A DNA stretch of 6,587 nucleotides from an uncultured Ruminococcus sp. (GTDB lineage: Bacteria > Bacillota > Clostridia > Oscillospirales > CAG-272): the NCBI GenBank assembly GCA_902783705.1, contig CACZSA010000035.1, positions 1 to 6,587 on the forward strand, in the 5' to 3' direction. Below the pieces are notes generated by a model that had not been told where the DNA came from, searched no databases, and was given only the letters and a program-made list of their open reading frames with translations. Below, piece after piece: positions 1-6,587 of this stretch. The position numbers and the translations under genes were made by a program. Position 1 is the stretch's first letter, and the number at the start of each line of letters is the position of its first letter.

Positions 1-1
1 C

Positions 2-1663
<1,662 letters not shown>

Positions 1664-1666
1664 ACC

Positions 1667-2398
1667 ATGGGATTCGGAACGCTGTTTTTCGGCTATTTCG
1701 CGATGTTCGCGTTCACCCTGTCGCCGTACTACTTTTTCGCAGACATCCTCGGCGCGCTCGTCGCGATCTGGGCGTATGTCCGGCTCGCGGAGTACAACCG
1801 GTATTTCCGCGGGGCGATCGCGGCGACTTTCGGCTTCCTCGTCCTCTGCGGCGTGAACGCGGCCTCGCTGATGTTCTCGCTCTATGAGACGGGCGGGACG
1901 GTCGATCTCGGCGTGAGCGTCGGGAAGGAGGCGGCGGCCTGCGTCATGCACGTCTTCTTCTTCCTCGGCACGCGCGGGATCTGCCTCGGCGCGGACGCGG
2001 CAAAGCTCAAAGCGAAGACGGAGCGGAATTTCGTCTTGACGATGTCCGCCTATTTCGCGACCTTCGCGGTCCTCGCCCTGAACCGGGTGATCGGCGAGGA
2101 GCTCGCGCCCGTTGGGTTCATGCTGCTCCTCTTCCGCTTCGTCGTGATCGTCTTCAACCTTGCGCTGATCTACCAGTGCTTCGGGATCCTGATCCCGGCG
2201 GACGAGGATGAAAATGAAAAGAAGCGGTCCCGGTTCGCCTTCGTGAACGCCCTGAGCGACAAGTTCGACGCGCTCGACGACAAGAAGAACGAATACCGCC
2301 GCGAGTCCATGAAGCTCGCGATGGAAGAGGCGGACCGCCTGCACGCCGAAAAGAACCGGAACAGACATGCAAACGGAAAAAAGAAAAAGAAGAAATGA
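1667..2398 (+). CDS. Polytopic membrane protein of unknown function (gene B)
   Basis: I do not recognise a named function for this 243-residue protein. Start ATG 1667 is supported by AGGAA at 1656-1660, inside the last secA codons, with 6 bases of spacing. Hydrophobic stretches suggest about six membrane segments: residues 3-18, 21-38, 50-72, 89-108, 122-138 and 146-176. There is no cleavable signal peptide. From about residue 177 a soluble, highly charged tail follows (ADEDENEKKRSR, then a probable helix 192-230) ending in six lysines, presumably cytoplasmic. The region FVNALSDKF (192-200) aligns with FIDALAHKY (216-224) of the next protein, and the N-termini also match (MGFG/MGIG, an Asp followed by a Gly-containing hydrophobic segment), so the two are likely distant paralogues. 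The position 3 bases after secA suggests co-expression but does not prove a role in secretion. There is no catalytic motif, so a structural, sensory or transport role remains open. Confidence 0.88.
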   Translation: MGFGTLFFGYFAMFAFTLSPYYFFADILGALVAIWAYVRLAEYNRYFRGAIAATFGFLVLCGVNAASLMFSLYETGGTVDLGVSVGKEAAACVMHVFFFLGTRGICLGADAAKLKAKTERNFVLTMSAYFATFAVLALNRVIGEELAPVGFMLLLFRFVVIVFNLALIYQCFGILIPADEDENEKKRSRFAFVNALSDKFDALDDKKNEYRRESMKLAMEEADRLHAEKNRNRHANGKKKKKK

Positions 2399-2400
2399 CG

Positions 2401-2408
2401 GAAGGGGG
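2401..2408 (+). promoter_or_regulatory. Ribosome binding site deciding the start of gene C
   Basis: GAAGGGGG lies 6 bases before ATG 2415. An in-frame ATG at 2367 would add 16 very basic residues and overlap gene B by 32 bases, but it has only a weak GGAA at 2358-2361. Start 2415 is preferred because of this site and because the resulting N-terminus (MGIG plus hydrophobic segment) matches that of gene B (MGFG plus hydrophobic segment). Confidence 0.75.
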
Positions 2409-2414
2409 ACTCTT

Positions 2415-3779
2415 ATGGGAATCGGATTGGTACTCGCGGGGCTGATTCTGCTCTTCAACCCGGTGATCATCGTGGTGGACGTCATCCCGGACGCGGTGGG
2501 ATTCTTCCTCATCGCCGCGGGACTGACGAAAATGTCCTGCTTCATCGGCAAGATCGAGGAGGCGCGGCAGACCTTTCTGAAGCTGGCCTTCGTGGAGGTC
2601 GCGAAGATCTTCTCCATCGTGATCCTGCCCTACGCGAGCGGATCCGCGGACGTGCTGCTCGCCTTCGTATTCGGCCTGATCGAAGGCTTCCTCTTCGTCC
2701 CGGCGGTCATGAACCTCTTCGAGGGACTGTCCTTCGCCGCGCTGTGGTACGGCGGAGTTGCAGTCTACGCGAAGCGCGAGACCGTGCGCGGCGGGAAGAC
2801 GAAGACCGTCGAGCTGGCGGCGGCGACGCGGCGGTACATCCTCTTCTTCTATATCTTCCGCATTGCCGCGACCCTCGTGCCCGAGCTGACCGAGCTGCAG
2901 ATGTACGACAACATCGGCACGGTCGACGCCCGGATCGTGCGGATGACGGCCTTCAAGCCGATGCTTTACATCCTCTTCGGCACGGTGACGATGATCTTCG
3001 CCGTGATCTATATCGTGAAGCTCATCCGCTTCTTCGTGCCCGTCCTGCGCGACAAGCCGTTCATCGACGCGCTCGCGCACAAGTATGAGCGGGACATCCT
3101 GCCGAAGACGACCTTCTTCATCGCCAAGCGCATGAAGATCGCTCTGATGCTCTTCGGGGCGTCCGCGCTCGCGTCCTTCATCTTCACGCTCGACAACGTC
3201 AACGTCCTCGTGGGCGCGATCGCGTCGGGGCTTCTGATCGCCGCTGCGGTGATCGTCGGGCGTTACGCGAAGGCGGCGTACATCACGGTGATCCTCTCCG
3301 CCGTCCGCGCCGCGCTCTCGATCCTCAATCTGATCCTCGAGATCCGGTATTTCGCGGATTTCAGCCCGGAGGCGACGCTCCGCGTGACCGAGGCCTACAC
3401 CCGGTACTACCGGATCGCGATGCTCGAGACGGTGGAGCATGTGCTCGCGCTCGCGTCGGTGCTCTTCTTCCTCGCCGCGCTGATGAAGGCGGTGAAGGGA
3501 CACCTCGAGATCTCCGGCATCCAGACGGACAACGCGATGTACTCGAAGCGGAACCGCGACCTCGAGACCTACAACACGATCGGCGGAAAGCTGCTTCTGC
3601 TCTCCGTCCTCGCGATCATCCACGACGTGATGGGATGCGCGTTCCGGTACCTGCTCGTGAATCTTCCGGCGGTGCTGGTGATCTGCACAGCGGTGACGAT
3701 CGTGTACGTCGCCTACGCGATCTACTCAATGAGCGTGATCGACAACCTCCTCTACGACAAGGAAATTGAAATGAGCTGA
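2415..3779 (+). CDS. Large polytopic membrane protein of unknown function, probable internal duplication (gene C)
   Basis: This 454-residue protein has no function I can name. Hydrophobic segments suggest ten or more membrane passes, for example residues 3-21, 26-38, 55-73, 80-100, 104-118, 141-156, 183-207, 242-258, 262-282, 287-308, 340-357, 392-415 and 417-437. Loops are mostly basic (YAKRETVRGGKTK at 118-130; YSKRNRD at 376-382). The first half (about 1-225) resembles gene B: same N-terminal style, then DVIPDAVGFFLIAAGL (22-37), and ending in FIDALAHKY (216-224). A second unit appears to begin near 236, with LDNVNVLVGAIASGLLI (259-275) echoing residues 21-37. This points to an ancestral duplication and fusion, an inference from weak similarity read by eye. 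The gene follows B by 16 bases and is the last gene of the secA unit; a strong terminator starts 7 bases after its stop. There are no enzyme motifs, no ATPase motifs and no signal peptide. Confidence 0.87.
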   Translation: MGIGLVLAGLILLFNPVIIVVDVIPDAVGFFLIAAGLTKMSCFIGKIEEARQTFLKLAFVEVAKIFSIVILPYASGSADVLLAFVFGLIEGFLFVPAVMNLFEGLSFAALWYGGVAVYAKRETVRGGKTKTVELAAATRRYILFFYIFRIAATLVPELTELQMYDNIGTVDARIVRMTAFKPMLYILFGTVTMIFAVIYIVKLIRFFVPVLRDKPFIDALAHKYERDILPKTTFFIAKRMKIALMLFGASALASFIFTLDNVNVLVGAIASGLLIAAAVIVGRYAKAAYITVILSAVRAALSILNLILEIRYFADFSPEATLRVTEAYTRYYRIAMLETVEHVLALASVLFFLAALMKAVKGHLEISGIQTDNAMYSKRNRDLETYNTIGGKLLLLSVLAIIHDVMGCAFRYLLVNLPAVLVICTAVTIVYVAYAIYSMSVIDNLLYDKEIEMS

Positions 3780-3786
3780 CCGGAAG

Positions 3787-3822
3787 CCGGGTCTCACTCC
3801 GATGTGGGATCCGGTTTTTTTT
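3787..3822 (+). terminator. Intrinsic terminator of the secA-B-C unit
   Basis: CCGGGTCTCAC (3787-3797) pairs along all 11 positions with GTGGGATCCGG (3804-3814), two of them G-T wobbles, around a 6-base loop, and is followed at once by eight T (3815-3822). It begins 7 bases after the stop of gene C. This is a textbook Rho-independent terminator that separates the operon from the next promoter only 11 bases further on. Confidence 0.95.
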
Positions 3823-3833
3823 CGTCCGGCCTC

Positions 3834-3862
3834 TGGACATCCGGCGCGGTTTGTGGTAAGAT
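3834..3862 (+). promoter_or_regulatory. Sigma-70/sigma-A type promoter of the phosphodiesterase gene
   Basis: The -35 box TGGACA (3834-3839, one mismatch to TTGACA) and the -10 box TAAGAT (3857-3862, one mismatch to TATAAT) are separated by exactly 17 bases, and a TG one base before the -10 box makes it an extended -10. Transcription would begin near 3869 in an A-rich stretch, giving a leader of about 44 bases. The leader holds a small hairpin, GGCGG-ACGA-CCGCC (3881-3894), just before the Shine-Dalgarno site AGGGAG (3900-3905). No operator repeat overlaps the boxes, so the promoter looks constitutive. Confidence 0.85.
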
Positions 3863-3912
3863 GAAGACAACAATAATAAAGGCGGACGACCGCCGAGCGA
3901 GGGAGAACACTC

Positions 3913-4635
3913 ATGAGAAAAGACACCATAAAGATCCCCGAAAAAGGGAAGACCCTCATGGTCGCGCACCGCGGCGTGAGCGGACTGGAATGCGAAAACA
4001 CCGCCGCCGCGTTCATCGCAGCCGGGAACCGGACGCACTGGGGCGTGGAGACAGACATCTGGCGCACGATCGATAAGAATTTCATGTGCAACCACGACGG
4101 GCGCACGGGACGGATCTGCGACGTGGACCTGGTGATCGAGAAGTCGACGTTCGCGGAGCTGCGGGCGCTGACCCTGCGCGACACGGACGGGAAGAGCGAC
4201 CGCGCGGAGATCCGGCTTGCGACGCCCGCGGAATACCGGAAGATCTGCGAGAAATACGGCAAGCACTGCGTTCCGGAGCTGAAATCGAACTTCACGCCGG
4301 ACGAGATCCGGGAGATCCTCGGCTTCTTCGAGGGTTATCTCGACCACACGACGTTCATCGCGTTCAACATCGCGAACCTTGACCTTGTGCGCGAGGTGAA
4401 GCCGGATCAGGACTGCCAGTTCCTCGCGGGCGGCTGGAACGACGACTATCCGCGGATGCTCGCGGAGCGGAAGATGGACCTCGACATTGCGTGGAACGCG
4501 CTGACGGAGGAGCGGATCCGTGCGTGTCACGACGCGGGCGTGAAGGTCAACTGCTGGACGGTGGACGATCCCGAGCGCGCGGCGGAGCTCATCGCGTGGG
4601 GTGTGGACTACATCACGAGCAACATTCTGGAATGA
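3913..4635 (+). CDS. Glycerophosphodiester phosphodiesterase (GDPD family)
   Basis: The predicted enzyme (240 residues) hydrolyses glycerophosphodiesters, the deacylated headgroups of phospholipids, to glycerol-3-phosphate and an alcohol. It is a compact single-domain TIM barrel of the usual length for small UgpQ-like members. Family signatures are complete: VAHRG with catalytic His19 and Arg20, ECENT with Glu28-Asn29, GVETD supplying the metal ligands Glu46 and Asp48, NHDG with the second catalytic His61, PELK with the metal ligand Glu122 and Lys124, CWTVDD near 214-219, and the C-terminal GVDYITSN. No signal peptide or membrane anchor is present, so it should act in the cytoplasm. Start ATG 3913 has AGGGAG 7 bases upstream. 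It has its own promoter and terminator and no linked glycerol-phosphate transporter, so it appears to be a stand-alone housekeeping or scavenging gene. Substrate preference, or a sister phospholipase activity, cannot be read from the sequence. Confidence 0.95.
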   Translation: MRKDTIKIPEKGKTLMVAHRGVSGLECENTAAAFIAAGNRTHWGVETDIWRTIDKNFMCNHDGRTGRICDVDLVIEKSTFAELRALTLRDTDGKSDRAEIRLATPAEYRKICEKYGKHCVPELKSNFTPDEIREILGFFEGYLDHTTFIAFNIANLDLVREVKPDQDCQFLAGGWNDDYPRMLAERKMDLDIAWNALTEERIRACHDAGVKVNCWTVDDPERAAELIAWGVDYITSNILE

Positions 4636-4658
4636 GCGTGCGCTCAAACACAATACGG

Positions 4659-4698
4659 AAAGGCCGGGGAATCGGGTTTTGGATTCCTCGGCCTTTTT
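4659..4698 (+). terminator. Intrinsic terminator of the phosphodiesterase gene
   Basis: AAAGGCCGGGGAATC (4659-4673) pairs over 15 positions, with one G-T wobble, with GATTCCTCGGCCTTT (4682-4696) around an 8-base loop and runs into five T (4694-4698). It lies 23 bases after the stop codon. A short dyad, TGAGCG-TG-CGCTCA (4633-4646), overlaps the stop codon just upstream. Read on the - strand the stem is followed by only three T, so it is a weak candidate for stopping dnaE transcripts. Confidence 0.94.
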
Positions 4699-4703
4699 GG
4701 GGG

Positions 4704-4741
4704 CTTTTTGTTTACTTTTATCTTTCTTCTTTTTTTCTTCC
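4704..4741. other. Pyrimidine-rich (AT-rich) tract in convergent intergenic region
   Basis: Of 38 bases on the + strand all but three (G4710, A4714, A4720) are pyrimidines, mostly T. This contrasts sharply with the GC-rich surroundings. It follows directly after the phosphodiesterase terminator and may help release RNA polymerase, but no further hairpin accompanies it. On the - strand it is an A/G-rich tract downstream of dnaE. No gene is supported here. Confidence 0.7.
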
Positions 4742-4764
4742 ATATTCTGAAAGCGGCACATTCG

Positions 4765-4793
4765 TCCAAAGGGCTTTCCGGTCGCCCTTTGGA
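4765..4793. repeat. Perfect 10-bp inverted repeat beside the tandem array
   Basis: TCCAAAGGGC (4765-4774) is the exact reverse complement of GCCCTTTGGA (4784-4793), with 9 bases between. Its right arm overlaps the first bases of the first 30-bp tandem repeat unit. It would form a stable hairpin on either strand, but neither side is followed by a T tract, so it is not a normal terminator. It may be a diverged extra repeat unit or a repeat boundary. Confidence 0.75.
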
Positions 4794-4902
4794 AACCTTC
4801 GGGCGGTCACCTATAGTTTGGGAAACCTTCGGGGGGCAACCTTTAGTCTGGGAAACCTTCGGGGGGTCACCTATAAAGAAACCTTCGGGGTGATCCTTCG
4901 GG
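4791..4902. repeat. 30-bp tandem repeat array, three units plus a partial fourth
   Basis: Units begin GGAAACCTTCGGG at 4791, 4821 and 4851, giving an exact 30-base period for the first two; the third is 28 bases long before a partial unit beginning AAACCTTCGGGG at 4879. The second half of each unit reads GGTCACCTATAG or close variants (GGCAACCTTTAG in unit 2). The core CCTTCGGG recurs at 4796, 4826, 4856, 4882 and 4895. The array sits between two converging genes, ends 11 bases from the dnaE stop, and has no spacers, so it is not CRISPR. Because 30 is a multiple of three it leaves reading frames open by chance on both strands, but no start, ribosome site or family supports translation. It looks like a non-coding intergenic repeat. 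Confidence 0.9.
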
Positions 4903-4913
4903 ATGGAGCGCGG

Positions 4914-6587
4914 TTATTTACACACCACATTCTCTTCCCCGAGGATTTCGCGCAGCTCGTTCAGCACAAACGGCGTGGGCTGGATGCCGACGGGGGGCTT
5001 CTGGTATTCCTTCGTCTCCGCGTTATAGAAGGTCGCGGGGGTATAGCCCGAGAAGATCGCGCAGAAGGCCCGGGCACGGCGGTATTCCTCCGATTCCCCG
5101 GACGGGACGCGCAGATAGATCTTCGAGGGCGTCTGCGCGGGGGCGGGATTCTTCGGCGGGGGATTTGCCGCCTTCTCCATTTTCTCGTAGGACGCATGCA
5201 TCGGCTGGGGCTCCTTCGGCTCCCGCGGACGGCGGTCGGGATAGGCGGATTTCGAAGGTGCGGATAGCTCGTCCGCATCGGGGATCTCGTCGGCGCGGGT
5301 ATCGGGCAACAGCTCGACCACGCGGTCCGCGAGCAGCTTGACCTCCTCGTCCTCGCGGGCGGAGAGGGTCCCGGCGACGGCGATGACCGAGTCGAAGACC
5401 AGCAGATACCCGTACTTTTCGAGCACCTTCGGGAAGAAGAGCACCTCGAGCGAGGAGGACGCGTCCTCCACCGTGACGAACGCCATCTGCTCGCCGTTCT
5501 TCGTCGCCTTGTTCACGCGCTTCGTCACCGATCCGGCGATGACCGCGCGGCTCCGGTCGGTGAATTCCGGCGTCTCGACCGTCTCCTCCGGCCCCTCCTC
5601 GTCCTCTCCCTCGGCGGGTGAGGCGAAGGAGGCGCGGATGTCGCGGATGCGGGCGGGTTTGATGCGGGCGAGATGCTGTCCGTAGTCGTCAAGGATGCTC
5701 CCCGAGAGATACAGGCCGCAGCTCTCCTTCTCGAGCGCGAGCTTTTCGCGGTTCGTGAACTCCGGCAGCGGCGGGAATTCGATCTTCGGGATCTTCGGCT
5801 TTGCGCTCGCGTCGGCGTCGAACAGGCCGATCTGCGCTTCGTCGGCATTCTGCGCGGACTGGGCGCGGCGGTCGAGGACGAGCTCGTACACGGCGAGCAG
5901 GCGGCTCCGCGGCACGCCGAGGGAGTCGAGCGATCCGGACTTGATGAGCGTCTCAAGCTGCTTTTTGTTGAGCTCCCGCCCGCTCATCCTCTCGACAAAG
6001 TCGTCGAAATCCCGGAAGAGCCCGCCGCGCTCCCTCTCGTCGACGATCTTCTGAATGAAGCTCGCGCCGACGTTTTTGAGCGCGGTCAGCCCGAAGCGGA
6101 TGGCGTCCCCCTCGACGTGGAAATCGCCGCGGCTCCGGTTGATGTCCGGCGGGAGGACGGCGATCCCCTGCTTCGCGCAGTCGGCGGTGTACTCCGCGAT
6201 CTTGTCGGAGGAGTTCAGGACCGAGGTGAGGAGCGCGCTCTCGTACTCGCGGGGGTAGTGTGTTTTGAGATAGGCCGTGCGGAAGGAGAGGACGGCGTAG
6301 GCCGCGGCGTGGGATTTGTTGAACGCGTAGTTCGCGAAGCTGACGATGTCCTCGAAGAGCTTCACGGCGTCCTCCTCGGCGATGCCCCGTTCCCGCGCGC
6401 CGTCGATGAAGGACTGACGCTCGCTCTCAAGCACGCCCGCCTTCTTCTTTGAGATCGCGCGGCGCACGACGTCGGCGTGTCCGAACGAATAGCCGGCGAC
6501 CTCGCGGAAGATCTGCATGACCTGCTCCTGATACACGATGCAGCCGTAGGTCACGTCGAGGATCGGGGCGAGCTTCGGCGTGCAGTA
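4914..6587 (-). CDS. dnaE: DNA polymerase III alpha subunit DnaE, C-terminal part (5' end outside window)
   Basis: This is the catalytic subunit of the replicative DNA polymerase. The frame runs open to the window's right edge, so 557 residues are visible, about half of a usual DnaE; a GTG at 6554 is an internal valine codon. Visible landmarks, numbered from the edge: PILDVTYGCIVYQEQVM (8-24), ADVVRRAISKKK (38-49) and YAFNKSHAAAYA (87-98) of the polymerase core. A helix-hairpin-helix region with ALKNVG (169-174) follows, then LALEKESCGLYLSG (283-296). The OB-fold domain is at about 347-426, with AFVTVED in its centre. A low-complexity Pro/Lys/Glu linker (about 429-488) precedes a C-terminal domain ending ILGEENVVCK. 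In the usually conserved SGHPL motif the HP pair is replaced, giving SGSIL (295-299). An acidic stretch, EGEDEEGPEE, precedes the OB fold. The gene converges on the phosphodiesterase gene, and no clear intrinsic terminator of its own is visible downstream. Confidence 0.98.
   Translation of the reverse strand, partial: YCTPKLAPILDVTYGCIVYQEQVMQIFREVAGYSFGHADVVRRAISKKKAGVLESERQSFIDGARERGIAEEDAVKLFEDIVSFANYAFNKSHAAAYAVLSFRTAYLKTHYPREYESALLTSVLNSSDKIAEYTADCAKQGIAVLPPDINRSRGDFHVEGDAIRFGLTALKNVGASFIQKIVDERERGGLFRDFDDFVERMSGRELNKKQLETLIKSGSLDSLGVPRSRLLAVYELVLDRRAQSAQNADEAQIGLFDADASAKPKIPKIEFPPLPEFTNREKLALEKESCGLYLSGSILDDYGQHLARIKPARIRDIRASFASPAEGEDEEGPEETVETPEFTDRSRAVIAGSVTKRVNKATKNGEQMAFVTVEDASSSLEVLFFPKVLEKYGYLLVFDSVIAVAGTLSAREDEEVKLLADRVVELLPDTRADEIPDADELSAPSKSAYPDRRPREPKEPQPMHASYEKMEKAANPPPKNPAPAQTPSKIYLRVPSGESEEYRRARAFCAIFSGYTPATFYNAETKEYQKPPVGIQPTPFVLNELREILGEENVVCK

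Noticed and set aside
2377..2445. Programmed -1 frameshift at A-AAA-AAG yielding a B-C fusion
   Set aside because: The -1 frame does not match gene C and stops at 2443, adding only about 20 residues; no downstream stimulatory hairpin is evident.
2154..3623. Long - strand open frame (489 codons) opposite gene C
   Set aside because: The product is dominated by Asp, Glu, Arg and His repeats typical of the antisense of GC-rich hydrophobic codons, and it matches no family; gene C has a good ribosome site and a coherent membrane-protein profile.
3616..4761. Long - strand open frame opposite the phosphodiesterase gene
   Set aside because: It is antisense to a gene with all GDPD catalytic motifs, and its N-terminal lysine-rich part is just the complement of the T-rich tract.
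4791..4890. Possible CRISPR array
   Set aside because: The units are directly contiguous with a 30-base period and no unique spacers, and there are no cas genes.
4708..4893. Small + strand frame with a hydrophobic N-terminus and 10-residue repeats
   Set aside because: It starts at TTG without a ribosome site; the hydrophobic part comes from the T-rich tract after a terminator, and the peptide repeat follows automatically from a 30-base DNA repeat.
4491..5267. + strand frame spanning the phosphodiesterase end, the repeat array and antisense dnaE
   Set aside because: It overlaps two certain genes in other frames and crosses a strong terminator; no family resemblance.
5673..6452. 259-codon + strand frame antisense to dnaE
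   Set aside because: It is a shadow of the GC-rich dnaE coding sequence with no recognisable domain or ribosome site.

Overview
This GC-rich bacterial window carries five protein-coding genes in three transcription units. It has two well-conserved housekeeping genes cut by the window edges: secA on the left (+ strand, N-terminal part missing) and dnaE on the right (- strand, N-terminal part missing). The SecA with a zinc-binding SEC-C tail, the DnaE C-terminal architecture, the strong purine-rich Shine-Dalgarno sequences and classical intrinsic terminators all suggest a high-GC member of the Bacillota, probably class Clostridia. This is inferred from protein style only; no marker for a narrower taxon is visible.

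Layout. (1) 2-1663: the C-terminal 553 residues of SecA, the ATPase motor of protein export. (2) 1667-2398 and 2415-3779: two polytopic membrane proteins that I cannot assign to a function, only 3 and 16 bases apart from their upstream neighbours, so apparently an operon secA-B-C. The larger protein looks like two fused copies of a unit resembling the smaller one. A strong intrinsic terminator (3787-3822) ends this unit. (3) 3834-3862: a near-consensus sigma-70/sigma-A promoter with extended -10, driving a monocistronic glycerophosphodiester phosphodiesterase gene (3913-4635), which is closed by a second strong terminator (4659-4698). (4) 4699-4913: a non-coding convergent intergenic region with a pyrimidine-rich tract, a 10-bp perfect inverted repeat and a 30-bp tandem repeat array. 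(5) 4914-6587: the C-terminal 557 residues of the replicative DNA polymerase III alpha subunit DnaE on the - strand.

Functionally the genes are largely independent: protein export (secA), unknown membrane function (B and C), phospholipid headgroup catabolism (GDPD) and replication (dnaE). I found no defence system, mobile element, CRISPR array or RNA gene. The points most worth a second look are the B/C membrane-protein pair, including an A-rich junction where a one-base frame change would fuse them, and the 30-bp repeat array.
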